From DASQHW01 sp038209365 (GTDB taxonomy: Bacteria; Actinomycetota; Acidimicrobiia; IMCC26256; PALSA-610), in assembly GCA_038209365.1 (NCBI GenBank), contig JBBQXS010000040.1, forward strand, positions 1 to 39,698: a DNA stretch of 39,698 bases, written 5' to 3'. Under the pieces are notes generated by a model. The model was not told the origin of the DNA and searched no databases. It saw only the letters and a program-made list of their open reading frames with translations. Shown piece after piece: positions 23,480 to 31,842 of the stretch (the first letter of the stretch is position 1; each line of letters opens with the position of its first letter). Both the position numbers and the translations under genes were made by a program.

Positions 23480-24391
23480 TCAGCCCGCGGAACGTGTGTG
23501 GCGTTGGAAGAACGCCACAACCAGCCCGGGAACCTCAGGCGGCACATCGTGTCCACCGGGAGAGATGTACGTCGCGAGCTCCAGATTCCCCTGACCGCGC
23601 TCGGAGCGGAGATATCCGTTGACCGTCGCAGTGCTCGGGTCGACACCGAGCTTGCGTTCGGCGATCGGGATGCTCCGGGCCTGGTTGGCATACGGCACGA
23701 TCGGATCGCGTTCGCCCATCGCCATGAACATCGAGCGCACCGGGTCGCTCTCCAGCAGGCGCGCGGGCGGCTGCCCGGAGAGGTTGGCAGTTGCGGCAAT
23801 CGCGTCGCCGCGCTGGTTCAACAACAGCGAGACGAACGCCGACCCGTTCGAGTGCCCCATGAGGAACACACGGTCGCGGTCGACCGGCAGCTTGGCATAC
23901 AGCGCGTTGTGCATCGCGTCGTAGAACGCGAGGTCGCGGTCGCCGAGCTCACCGAGCCGCGTCTGCCACCCGGGCTTGACGCCCTTCGGGTCCGTCACGC
24001 CCTGGTGGCCGACCAGCCCGTCGGGATACACGACGACCGCGTCGCGCCACAGGTCTTCGATGTCGAACTTTCGCTCGATCTTGGCGCCGCTCCCGCCGTG
24101 ACCGTGGAACACGAACACGAGCGGCACCGGGCGTGACGTGTCGACGGGCACGACGACAACGGCGTTGCGGCGCACGCCGTTCACGTCGAATGACACCGTG
24201 TTGCGGCCGGGTGGGTAGGGGCGCCCGACCTGCATCGTCGTTGCGGTCGTGGCCGTTGCGGTCGTGGTCGTCGTTGTCGTCGAAGACGGCGGCGTGCCCG
24301 TTCCAGCAGTGCCGCTCCCGCCCCCGCATCCCGTCACCACGGTTCCGATCGTTGCCACGACACCGATCAGCACGCTTCGAAAACGGGTCAT
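23480..24391 (-). CDS. Esterase / PHB-depolymerase-like (LpqC type) lipoprotein
   Basis: 303 aa from the ATG at 24391. A lipoprotein signal peptide (VVATIGTVVTGC, lipobox Cys22) leads into a Gly/Ser/Thr low-complexity linker (residues 23-52). An alpha/beta-hydrolase domain follows: oxyanion FHGHGGSG at 94-101, YPDGL at 121-125, nucleophile GHSNGSAF with Ser180, MAMGERDPIVP with the likely Asp, and PGGHDVPPE with the catalytic His. This is the esterase_PHB/feruloyl-esterase group (LpqC in mycobacteria). It is likely anchored outside the membrane, hydrolysing polyesters or short esters; the true substrate is not shown. It may be co-transcribed with the methyltransferase. Confidence 0.85.
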   Translation of the reverse strand: MTRFRSVLIGVVATIGTVVTGCGGGSGTAGTGTPPSSTTTTTTTATATTATTMQVGRPYPPGRNTVSFDVNGVRRNAVVVVPVDTSRPVPLVFVFHGHGGSGAKIERKFDIEDLWRDAVVVYPDGLVGHQGVTDPKGVKPGWQTRLGELGDRDLAFYDAMHNALYAKLPVDRDRVFLMGHSNGSAFVSLLLNQRGDAIAATANLSGQPPARLLESDPVRSMFMAMGERDPIVPYANQARSIPIAERKLGVDPSTATVNGYLRSERGQGNLELATYISPGGHDVPPEVPGLVVAFFQRHTRSAG

Positions 24392-24451
24392 GGCCCCATT
24401 GTCACCGTTGCGTGTGCGGGCCTCGTGACCTCTCTGTCAGGAGCTCATGAG

Positions 24452-24523
24452 AGGCGGCGGCGGGAATCGAACCCGCGTGAAAGGTTTTGCAGACCTCTGC
24501 CTGTGCCACTCGGCTACGCCGCC
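24452..24523 (-). tRNA. tRNA-Cys (GCA)
   Basis: On the minus strand: acceptor GGCGGCG pairing with CGCCGCC, TA, a D arm GCC-GAG-TGGC, an anticodon arm GAGGT-CTGCAAA-ACCTT giving anticodon GCA, and a T arm GCGGG-TTCGATT-CCCGC. Discriminator T. The CCA end is not encoded. About 72 nt, complete. Confidence 0.95.
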
Positions 24524-24566
24524 GGAGCACACGATCGTATCCGAGGGCGCTCCCCGGGCGCGTGGT

Positions 24567-26927
24567 CTAGGCGCGCGCTCGCAACGCCACGACGTCGCAT
24601 TGCCGCGCGCCGCCTCGGGGCATGAACCCGGCGGCGGCGATCTCCTCGAACTGCTCGGGCGGCACCGCCGGTGACCACAACCACCCCATTGCCGAGTCGC
24701 AGCCGACCTCTTGCAACCGAGCCGCTTGCTCTCCCCGCTCGACGCCCTCGGCGGTGACCGTCACGTCGAGCGCATGACCCATCGTCACGATTGCCTGCAC
24801 GATCGCAAGATCCGCGGGCGCGCCATCGAGCCGGTCGAAGAACGACCTGTCGAGCTTGAGCACGTCGATCGGCAGCTTCTTCAGATATGCGAGCGCCGAA
24901 TACCCCGTGCCGAAGTCGTCGACCGCGACGCGCACACCGATCGCGCGGAGCTCATGGAGCCGCCTGCACGTCGTGTCGAGATCGGTGAGCGCGCTGCGCT
25001 CGGTGATCTCGATCTGGATGCAGCGTGGGTCGACCTCGGTCTCCCGCAGCACCGCGGTGATCTCACCCACCACGTCGGCCTGCCGCATGAAGCGCGGCGA
25101 GAGGTTCACGCTGACCGTCAGTGGATCCGCCTGCGCACGGCGTGATCCCCACCGGCGCGCCCAGACGCATGCCTGGTGCAGGACGAACCGGTCGATGGCC
25201 ACGATCAGGCTCGACTCCTCGGCGATCGGGACGAAGGTCGCCGGCTCGAGGACACCTCGGTGCGGATGGTTCCAACGCAGCAAGGCCTCGGCGGCGATCA
25301 CGTTCCCGCTCTGCAACGCCACCTCGGGCTGGAAGTGGACGACGAGCTCCCCGCGCTCGAGCGCCCGCCTCATGTCGCTTTCGAGCTCGAGGCGCTCCAT
25401 CACGTGGGGCGCGAACGACGCGTCGAAGAGCTCCCAACGCGCGCGACCCTTCTCTTTCGCGACGTACATCGCGAGGTCGGCCTGGCGCAGGAGGTCACTG
25501 GCGGCTTCGGCGCCGGCCTGCGACAGTGCGATGCCGACGCTTGCCGACGCGAACAACTCGTGCCCGTCGATGACGAGCGGCTCGCGCATCGCCTCGATCA
25601 TCCGGTCGGCGACCCGCAGCGCGGCGTCGGCATCAGCGAGGTCGCGCAGCAGCACGGTGAACTCGTCACCTCCGAAACGCGCCACCACGTCGCGCGGTCG
25701 CAGGCAGTTGGCCAGCCGCTCGGCGACCACGACCAGCATGCGGTCGCCGACTTCGTGGCCGAGACTGTCGTTCACGAGCTTGAAGCGATCGACGTCGAGG
25801 AACAACACCCCGACGTATTGCTCGTTCAGCCTCGCCTCTGCTTGCGCGTGCTCGAGCTGGTCCAGGAAGAGCCACCGGTTCGGCAGACGTGTGAGCGCGT
25901 CGTGGTACGCCTGGAACGTCAGCTGCTCCCGCGCAGACCGTCGTTCGGTGATGTCGCGCATGTTGCAGACGAGACCACCGACCGCGGGATCGTCGAGCAT
26001 GTTCGTGACGCCGACCTCGAACCACCGATACGCGCCATCCGCGTGCGCGAGTGGGATCTCGATCCAGCGAACCGCGCGTGGTCGTGTCAGTAGGTCCCGG
26101 AACAGCGCCTGGGCGAGCTCGAGGTGGTCCTCGTGGACGAGCCCACGGTCCATTCGCGGCAGGTCGTCCGGCCCGTGGCCGAGGAGTCGCTCGATCGCCG
26201 GGCTTGCGTACAGCACCGTCCCGTCGGCTGCGATGACCACGATTGCGTCGGACGCGTGTCGCACGAGGGCTTGCAGGCGCTCGTCGCTGTAGCGAAGTGA
26301 GGCTTCGAAGCGCTCCTTCTCGGCGTACGCCAAACCCAGGTACCCGATGATGAGGCAAATGCCGAGGGCACTGAGCAGTGCGAGGCCATGGCCTTGCGCC
26401 ACACCGATGTTCGAGTCGACCCATCCCAGCGACACCGCGCTCTCCCCGAGTGCGGTCATCAGCACCACGCTCACCATCGCAGGCTGCGCGATCCTCGAGC
26501 CGGAGACGCGGAACTCTTCGATGGCGCCGAACACGTAGCCGATGCCGAGGACCGCACCCCACCCGATCAGGTAGATCACGGTCGCGATGGCCGCGAACGA
26601 GCAGAGCAGCCGGGGCACGACGCCGCGGTTGCTCTCACTGAACGGCCAGAGGTATGCGGCTCCGACGCTCACCGCGGCCGCGCCGATCAGGGTGGCCGCC
26701 AGCACCAACGGCGGGACGTCGGCGACGAAGCCGAGTCGCTGCCCGAGCAGGAGGACCGGGAGCACGAGCGCGGTCGCGCCGAAATGCACGACGGGGCCCA
26801 GGTGCGAAGACGCGCCCGGGCGGCTCGGCGCGCCGTCCGCGCGCAGCACGCTCATGGGTCGCGTATCGACGCCCTCCGGTGCGTGCTTGACGAGATGCGT
26901 CAGACGTCTCAATCGAGCCGCCGGCAT
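24567..26927 (-). CDS. Membrane PAS-GGDEF-EAL cyclic-di-GMP protein
   Basis: 786 aa; the ATG at 26927 follows AGGAGG at ten bases. Five or so N-terminal membrane helices (about residues 45-200) form a sensor of unknown type. A PAS domain follows (about 210-330: LVRHASDAIVVIAADGTVLYA ... MRDITERR). The GGDEF domain is about 335-500, with GGDEF at 419-423 intact and an inhibitory I-site RPRD at 410-413. The EAL domain is about 515-765, with EAL at 547-549, the NLSPRF and DDFGTGYSAL segments and a late VTAEGVE. Both the cyclase and the phosphodiesterase motifs look catalytic, so net activity depends on PAS/membrane input. It may set c-di-GMP levels that influence pili or exopolysaccharide; that link is inference. 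Confidence 0.93.
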   Translation of the reverse strand: MPAARLRRLTHLVKHAPEGVDTRPMSVLRADGAPSRPGASSHLGPVVHFGATALVLPVLLLGQRLGFVADVPPLVLAATLIGAAAVSVGAAYLWPFSESNRGVVPRLLCSFAAIATVIYLIGWGAVLGIGYVFGAIEEFRVSGSRIAQPAMVSVVLMTALGESAVSLGWVDSNIGVAQGHGLALLSALGICLIIGYLGLAYAEKERFEASLRYSDERLQALVRHASDAIVVIAADGTVLYASPAIERLLGHGPDDLPRMDRGLVHEDHLELAQALFRDLLTRPRAVRWIEIPLAHADGAYRWFEVGVTNMLDDPAVGGLVCNMRDITERRSAREQLTFQAYHDALTRLPNRWLFLDQLEHAQAEARLNEQYVGVLFLDVDRFKLVNDSLGHEVGDRMLVVVAERLANCLRPRDVVARFGGDEFTVLLRDLADADAALRVADRMIEAMREPLVIDGHELFASASVGIALSQAGAEAASDLLRQADLAMYVAKEKGRARWELFDASFAPHVMERLELESDMRRALERGELVVHFQPEVALQSGNVIAAEALLRWNHPHRGVLEPATFVPIAEESSLIVAIDRFVLHQACVWARRWGSRRAQADPLTVSVNLSPRFMRQADVVGEITAVLRETEVDPRCIQIEITERSALTDLDTTCRRLHELRAIGVRVAVDDFGTGYSALAYLKKLPIDVLKLDRSFFDRLDGAPADLAIVQAIVTMGHALDVTVTAEGVERGEQAARLQEVGCDSAMGWLWSPAVPPEQFEEIAAAGFMPRGGARQCDVVALRARA

Positions 26928-26987
26928 CCCCAGCTAACCTCCTGACCTTCCTCTTTTCGGCCCTCGTTCGGCGTTGCAGGAGCGCGC

Positions 26988-28397
26988 ATGACCGTTCGTC
27001 TGCTCGGTGTCGGTGCCGCGGCACCTGCCCTTCGGCTGGCCGCGGCCGACGTGGGCGCCGCCTGGGGTCGTTCCGGCCGGGGTCAGGCCGCAGTGTGCGC
27101 GCCCGACGAGGACATGCTCACACTCGGGTGGGATGCCGCGACCCGTGCGATCGCGGCTGCCGGCATCGATCCGGAAAGGGTCGACGCGCTGTTCTGGGGC
27201 ACGAGCCGGCCGCCGTTCGCCGAAGGCCCGAGCCTCGCGTTCCTCGCCGCGGCGCTCGGCTTGTCGTCCGCGGTCGGCGGCGCGCTGTGTGCCGGTTCCG
27301 CGCACGCCGGCATGGAGGCGCTGGCGGCCGGGACGGACGCGATCGCCGCCGGATCAGCGCGCCTCGCGGTCGTGGTGGCGAGCGACGCGGTTCGGCCCGG
27401 CCCCGGCACCGGCTTCGAAGGCCGTTGCGGCGCAGGAGCGGCCGCGTTCGTGCTCGGCGCGGAGGGAGGCACGGCTGCCCTCGGCACGCGCGTCTCGCGC
27501 ACGCGACCGTTCCTCGATCGCTACCGCGGTGATGGCGAGCAGGACAACCGGGACTTGTACGACCCTCGCCTGTTCCGGGAGGAGATGTTCCTGCCGGTCG
27601 TCACCGAGGTCGTCGAGGCGCTCGCATCCTTCGACGTGCGCGCGTGGTCACTGCCCGATCCCGACGGCCGGCTCGGCGCCACCGTCGCCAAGCGAGTCGG
27701 CACGCACACGCCGACGTCCGCTTCGGTGTATGCCGCGATCGGTGACGCGGGCGCGGCGACCCCGCTCCTGGGGGGCGCGCTCGACATGGACGCACCCGGC
27801 ATCGTCGCGATCGTCGGCACCGGCGGCGGTCGCACCACCGGCATGCTGGTACACGTCGACGAACCCGTTCCCGGAGCCGCGCGCGTCGCCGACGCGCTCG
27901 CGGAGGGCCGCCCCGTGTCGTACGCGGAGGCACTGCGAGCGCGCGGGCAGCTCGTCCCGACCGGGGAAACGATCCCGATGGGCGTGCCGCCCGAGAGCGC
28001 GATGTTCACACGCGGTGCCGACGAGATGCTCGGCCTCCTCGGCGGTCGCTGCGTCGATTGCGGCACCATCAGCACACCGCCTTCGATCCATCCACACTGC
28101 ATCAACTGCGGCGGGCCGAAGCTCGAGCCCGTGGAGGTCGCGCGCGGCGGCCAGGTGCACACCTTCGTCGTGAACTACACGATGCCGGCGCCGTTCGTCG
28201 CACCCCTTCCGCTGGCGGTGCTCGACATGGACGACGGCGCCCGCCTGATGCTCCAAGTCGTCGGCGACGGCAGCGACGTCGAGATCGGACGCCGCGTCGA
28301 GCTGGTGTTGCGCAAGTACGCGCACGAGCGCGGCGTGCCCGTATACGGATTCAAAGCCCGCTGCCGCGTGGGAAGCACAAAGGACGATGCCTGGTGA
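26988..28397 (+). CDS. HMG-CoA-synthase/KAS III-like domain fused to a DUF35 (Zn-ribbon/OB-fold) domain
   Basis: 469 aa; the ATG at 26988 follows AGGAG at six bases. Residues 1-~330 are a thiolase-fold protein of the HMGCS/3-ketoacyl-synthase III type. It has LLGVGAAAPALRL, WDAATRAIAAAGIDPERVDALFWG, Cys101 in GALCAGSAHAGMEAL, and GAGAAAFVLG. Residues ~340-465 are DUF35: a rubredoxin-like zinc ribbon C355-V-D-C358 ... C371-I-N-C374, then an OB-fold (VHTFVVNYTMPAPF). DUF35 proteins partner with thiolase-like enzymes (ChsH2 with Ltp2 in steroid side-chain aldol cleavage), binding CoA substrates. Here the partner is fused to an HMGCS-like domain and is next to a thiolase (GTGA overlap). Likely an acyl-CoA condensation or retro-aldol step; substrate unknown. 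Confidence 0.85.
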   Translation: MTVRLLGVGAAAPALRLAAADVGAAWGRSGRGQAAVCAPDEDMLTLGWDAATRAIAAAGIDPERVDALFWGTSRPPFAEGPSLAFLAAALGLSSAVGGALCAGSAHAGMEALAAGTDAIAAGSARLAVVVASDAVRPGPGTGFEGRCGAGAAAFVLGAEGGTAALGTRVSRTRPFLDRYRGDGEQDNRDLYDPRLFREEMFLPVVTEVVEALASFDVRAWSLPDPDGRLGATVAKRVGTHTPTSASVYAAIGDAGAATPLLGGALDMDAPGIVAIVGTGGGRTTGMLVHVDEPVPGAARVADALAEGRPVSYAEALRARGQLVPTGETIPMGVPPESAMFTRGADEMLGLLGGRCVDCGTISTPPSIHPHCINCGGPKLEPVEVARGGQVHTFVVNYTMPAPFVAPLPLAVLDMDDGARLMLQVVGDGSDVEIGRRVELVLRKYAHERGVPVYGFKARCRVGSTKDDAW

Positions 28398-29572
28398 GCT
28401 GGAACAAGGTCGCGGTGGTCGGAGCCGGCCTCATCAAGATGGGTGAGCTCTTCGACCAGAGCTACGAGCAGATGGCCGCCGGCGCGTTCGACGCCGCGGT
28501 CGCAGCCGTCGACAAGGGATTCGAGCCTCGACAGGTCGAGGCGGCGTTCGTCGCAACCCAGCGCGGCACGCTGTGGGGGCAGGAGGGCATCGGCGGGAAC
28601 ACCATCCCGACTGCGCTAGGCCTCACGGGCATCCCGTGCACGCGCATCGAGAATGCCTGCCCGTCGGGCAGTGATGCGTTCCGGGTAGGTGCGATGGCCG
28701 TTGCGAGCGGCGTGCACGACGTCGTGCTCGTCATCGGCGTCGAGAAGATGCGCGACAAGTCGAGCGAGGAGGGTCTGCTGTCGCGCGCGGCGGCCGGCCA
28801 TCCGATCTTCACCCGGGGGGAGACCGCACCGGTGTTGTTCGCACCGTTCGCAACCCGGCACATGTACGAGTTCGGCACGACGCGCGAGATGCTCGCCTCG
28901 ATCGCCGTGAAGAACCACTACAACGGCGCACGCGACCCGTACGCCCACTTCCAGAACGAGATCACCGTCGACGACGTGCTGAAATCCGTGCCGGTGTGTC
29001 ATCCGCTGCATCTTCTCGACTGCTGCCCGCAGACCGACGGCGCCGCCGCCACGATCCTCGTCAGCGCCGACCGGGCACGCGAGTTCACCGATGCGCCCGT
29101 GTTCGTCGCCGGCTTCGGCGTCGCCACCGACCATCCCTATCTCCACGAGAAGGACAGCTTCACCGAGATCAAGGCGACGCGACTGGCGGCCGAGCGCGCA
29201 TACGCGATGGCCGGCGTCGAGCCCGCCGGGATCGACTGCGCCGAGGTCCACGACTGCTTCACGATCACCGAGATCCTCGACATCGAGGACCTCGGCTTCG
29301 TCGAAAAGGGTCGGGGCGGCATCGCGAGCCTCGAGGGCGAGACGGCGCTGCGCGGTCGGATCCCTGTGAACACCAGCGGTGGGCTTCTCGCCAAGGGTCA
29401 TCCGATCGGCGCGACGGGCGTCGCGCAGCTCACCGAGTGCTGGTGGCAGCTGCGCGGCGAGGCCGGCGAACGGCAGGTCGACATCCGCAACGGCTACGCG
29501 CTGCAACACAACGCAGGCGGTCGCGGTTCGGGGGTGTCAGTGGTGAACATCCTGACGAACCGCGCGTCGTGA
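28394..29572 (+). CDS. Thiolase / SCP2-type acetyl-CoA acyltransferase
   Basis: 392 aa from the GTG at 28394 (GTGA overlap with the fusion gene). Thiolase motifs: the first Cys in NACPSGSDAFRVGAMAV (Cys89), CAEVHDCFTITEIL (the HDCF motif of SCP2-type thiolases), NTSGGLLAKGHPIGATGV with His336, and a C-terminal QHNAGGRGSGVSVV. The Cys and His residues are present, so it may be a true thiolase and not one of the cysteine-less aldolases. Neighbours (DUF35 fusion, crotonase, MFE-2-like dehydrogenase, P450) place it in beta-oxidation or side-chain breakdown. It is coupled to the downstream crotonase by another GTGA overlap. Confidence 0.9.
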   Translation: MSWNKVAVVGAGLIKMGELFDQSYEQMAAGAFDAAVAAVDKGFEPRQVEAAFVATQRGTLWGQEGIGGNTIPTALGLTGIPCTRIENACPSGSDAFRVGAMAVASGVHDVVLVIGVEKMRDKSSEEGLLSRAAAGHPIFTRGETAPVLFAPFATRHMYEFGTTREMLASIAVKNHYNGARDPYAHFQNEITVDDVLKSVPVCHPLHLLDCCPQTDGAAATILVSADRAREFTDAPVFVAGFGVATDHPYLHEKDSFTEIKATRLAAERAYAMAGVEPAGIDCAEVHDCFTITEILDIEDLGFVEKGRGGIASLEGETALRGRIPVNTSGGLLAKGHPIGATGVAQLTECWWQLRGEAGERQVDIRNGYALQHNAGGRGSGVSVVNILTNRAS

Positions 29573-30378
29573 CGGTCAGCGAGCTGCGGATCGAGGTCGA
29601 CACGGACGGCGTCGCCCGTATCGTGCTCGACCGCCCGCAAGCGAAGAACGCGCTCACGATCGAGATGCGCGACGCGCTGGTCGAAGCGATCTGCAGCGTG
29701 CGGACCGATCCCAACGTGCGGGCGCTCGTGATCACGGGCGAGGGCGACGCGTTCTGCGCGGGAATGGACCTCTCGGCGTCCACGGTCGCGCAGGCGGGCA
29801 AGCCGGGCTTCGCCACCCGCTCGACCTCGGAGGCGTTGCGCGCGGGCGTACAAACATTCATCCGTGAGCTCTGGGAGCTCGACAAGCCGACGATCGCGGC
29901 CGTGAACGGCGCCGCGGTCGGTCCCGGCGCTCACCTCGCGCTCGCATGCGACTTCGTGATCGTGCAACCCACGACACGTTTCATCTGGTCATTCGCGAAG
30001 TGGGGCCTGGTCGTTGACGCGGGCGGTGCGTACCTCCTCCCACGTCTGGTCGGCTTGCCGCGGGCCAAGGCCATGGTCATGCTCGGTGAAGGGGCGACCG
30101 GCGCCGACGCAGTCGCGATGGGGCTCGCGTACAAGTGCGTCGACGAGGCATCCCAGCTGATGCCCGTCGCGCTCGAGCTCGCCCACCGGCTCGCCGCCGG
30201 ACCTACGCGATCGCTTGGCTTGTCGAAGACGCTGCTGAATCGTTCGTTCGAGACCGACCTGTCGCTCTCCCTCGAGCTCGAAGGCCACTTCCAGTCGCTC
30301 GCGACGACGTCGCCCGATCTCGTCGAGGGCATGAAGGCGTTCGGCGAGAAACGGGACGCGCGCTTCGACGGCACCTGA
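29569..30378 (+). CDS. Enoyl-CoA hydratase/isomerase (crotonase family)
   Basis: 269 aa from the GTG at 29569. Crotonase features: IVLDRPQAKNALTIEMRDAL, the oxyanion-hole GEGDAFCAGMDLSAS, NGAAVGPGAHLALACDFVI, and GLVVDAGGAYLLPRLVG. In standard hydratases the second motif reads G-G-G-x-E-L, with the catalytic Glu; here it is G-P-G-A-H-L, with His. The next acidic position is Asp (VVDAGG), typical of many family members. The enzyme may therefore be an isomerase, a hydrolase or a hydratase with altered chemistry. It is coupled to the thiolase; the Nudix gene starts three bases after its stop. Confidence 0.88.
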   Translation: MTVSELRIEVDTDGVARIVLDRPQAKNALTIEMRDALVEAICSVRTDPNVRALVITGEGDAFCAGMDLSASTVAQAGKPGFATRSTSEALRAGVQTFIRELWELDKPTIAAVNGAAVGPGAHLALACDFVIVQPTTRFIWSFAKWGLVVDAGGAYLLPRLVGLPRAKAMVMLGEGATGADAVAMGLAYKCVDEASQLMPVALELAHRLAAGPTRSLGLSKTLLNRSFETDLSLSLELEGHFQSLATTSPDLVEGMKAFGEKRDARFDGT

Positions 30379-30381
30379 GCC

Positions 30382-30822
30382 GTGCAGCAGGTGCAACGCG
30401 TCGCGGCCTACAACGTGTGCTTGGACGCGCAAGACCGTCTCCTGGTGTGCCGCCTCTCCTCCATCACCGAACGGCCGGGATGGTGGACGCTGCCCGGAGG
30501 CGGCCTCGAGTTCGGCGAGCACCCCGAGGAGGGGGCACTGCGGGAGCTGCACGAGGAGACCGGTCTCCGCGGACGCGTCGAGGAGCTGCTCGCCGTCGAC
30601 TCGCTCACGCGGGTCGCGCGCAGCGAGCACGACAACCGCACGTACAACTATCACTCGGTCCGCATCATCTACCGCACGGATGTCGAGGCGGGCGACCTCG
30701 CGCACGAGGCGATCGGATCGACGGATCTCGCGGCGTGGTGCACGCGCGCCGAGCTCGACGCGTTGCCGCTCGTGGAGCTCGGCAACCTCGGCGTGACGCT
30801 CGCGTACCGCGAGCGACGGTGA
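30382..30822 (+). CDS. Nudix hydrolase
   Basis: 146 aa from the GTG at 30382, three bases after the crotonase stop. The Nudix box is complete: G-G-L-E-F-G-E-H-P-E-E-G-A-L, then R-E-L-H-E-E-T-G-L, near residues 40-62, preceded by WWTLPGG. The fold start (RVAAYNVCLDAQDRLLVCRL) is typical of the MutT/ADP-ribose-type branch. Substrate unknown; CoA, NDP-sugar or nucleotide diphosphates are possible. Its position in an acyl-CoA operon would suit a CoA-pyrophosphatase, but the characteristic CoA Nudix motif (LLTKR-like) is not seen, so that is weak inference. Confidence 0.88.
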   Translation: MQQVQRVAAYNVCLDAQDRLLVCRLSSITERPGWWTLPGGGLEFGEHPEEGALRELHEETGLRGRVEELLAVDSLTRVARSEHDNRTYNYHSVRIIYRTDVEAGDLAHEAIGSTDLAAWCTRAELDALPLVELGNLGVTLAYRERR

Positions 30823-30874
30823 TCGGCGCCGACGACATTGCCGGGCGCAAACGCCTCCTCCTAGGGTGAGCTGC

Positions 30875-31795
30875 ATGGCCCTCTTCGACAACAAGGTCGC
30901 AATCGTCACCGGCGCCGGGCGGGGCATCGGCCGCAGTCACGCGCTCCTGCTCGCCGCCGAGGGCGCAGCGGTCGTCGTGAACGATCTCGGCGGCTCGAGC
31001 GACGGCGAAGGCACTGACGCCACGCCCGCGCAGCAGGTGGTCGACGAGATCACCGCGAAGGGCGGCCGCGCCGTCGCGAACTACGACAGTGTCTCGTCGT
31101 GGCAGGGCGCGGAATCGATGGTGCAGCAGGCGGTCGACGCCTTCGGCGGCCTCGATGTCCTCGTCAACAACGCGGGCATCCTGCGCGACAAGATGAGCTT
31201 CAACATGGAAGAGGCGGAGTGGGATGCCGTCATCGACGTGCACTTGAAGGGCCACTTCGCGCCCTCACGATTCGCGGCCGCGTACTGGCGCACCCGTTCC
31301 AAGCAGACCGGGGAGCCCGCCAACGGCAAGATCGTCAACACCGCTTCCGAATCTGGGTTGTACGGCAACGCCGGCCAGGCCAACTACGCCGCGGCGAAGG
31401 CGGGCATCGCATCGCTGACGATCGTCATGGCGCGCGAGCTCGAACGCATCGGCGTACGCGTCAACGCGATCTGTCCCGTCGCGCGCACCCGCCTCACAGA
31501 AGGTGTCGCCGGTGACTTCATGAATGCCAAGGAGGGCGAGTTCGATCGCTTCGCGCCCGAGAACATCTCCGCGGTTGCCGGCTGGCTCGCATCCGATCTC
31601 TCCGCCGGCGTGACCGGACACGTCGTCAAGGTGATGGGCGGCCAGGTGCAACTCCTTCGGGGCTGGCGCCCGGTGACCGAGAGCACCGACGACAAACCCT
31701 GGACGATCGAGGCGATCGACGCGGCGGCCCCGGTCTTGTTCGCGCAGCGCGACAAGGGCGTGCCGCCCTTCCTGCCGAACGTCGGCGACGACTGA
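30875..31795 (+). CDS. HSD17B4/MFE-2-type (3R)-hydroxyacyl-CoA dehydrogenase (SDR)
   Basis: 306 aa. The ATG at 30875 is preferred: TAGGGT (30862-30867) lies seven bases upstream, as in leaderless genes, whereas the frame start at the GTG at 30866 overlaps that box. Motifs: TGAGRGIG at 12-19, the MFE-2 signature VVVNDLGG at 33-40, GGRAVANYDSV at 63-73, NNAG at 98-101, and Y171-x3-K175. VVNDLGG plus ANYDSV are hallmarks of peroxisomal multifunctional enzyme 2/HSD17B4 and of bacterial relatives used in steroid and branched fatty-acid side-chain oxidation. A C-terminal extension (~50 aa, WTIEAIDAAAPVLF) is usual in this group. It lies between the Nudix and P450 genes. Confidence 0.9.
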   Translation: MALFDNKVAIVTGAGRGIGRSHALLLAAEGAAVVVNDLGGSSDGEGTDATPAQQVVDEITAKGGRAVANYDSVSSWQGAESMVQQAVDAFGGLDVLVNNAGILRDKMSFNMEEAEWDAVIDVHLKGHFAPSRFAAAYWRTRSKQTGEPANGKIVNTASESGLYGNAGQANYAAAKAGIASLTIVMARELERIGVRVNAICPVARTRLTEGVAGDFMNAKEGEFDRFAPENISAVAGWLASDLSAGVTGHVVKVMGGQVQLLRGWRPVTESTDDKPWTIEAIDAAAPVLFAQRDKGVPPFLPNVGDD

Positions 31796-31812
31796 CCGTT
31801 CGACTGACCGTT
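31789..31812. repeat. 12-bp tandem repeat before the P450 gene (possible operator)
   Basis: CGACTGACCGTT occurs twice in direct tandem, overlapping the SDR stop codon and continuing into CGTTCGG. It covers the region where the -35 box of the P450 promoter would lie (the -10 candidate is at 31830-31835). Tandem direct repeats at this place are consistent with a repressor or activator site. Confidence 0.6.
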
Positions 31813-31829
31813 CGTTCGGCGGCGGCGCC

Positions 31830-31835
31830 TAGGCT
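31830..31835 (+). promoter_or_regulatory. -10 box of a probable leaderless P450 promoter
   Basis: TAGGCT fits TANNNT and is followed by seven bases and then the GTG at 31843. No Shine-Dalgarno exists, and the tandem repeat at 31789-31812 sits just upstream at the -35 position. Confidence 0.5.
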
Positions 31836-31842
31836 CGCAGCC

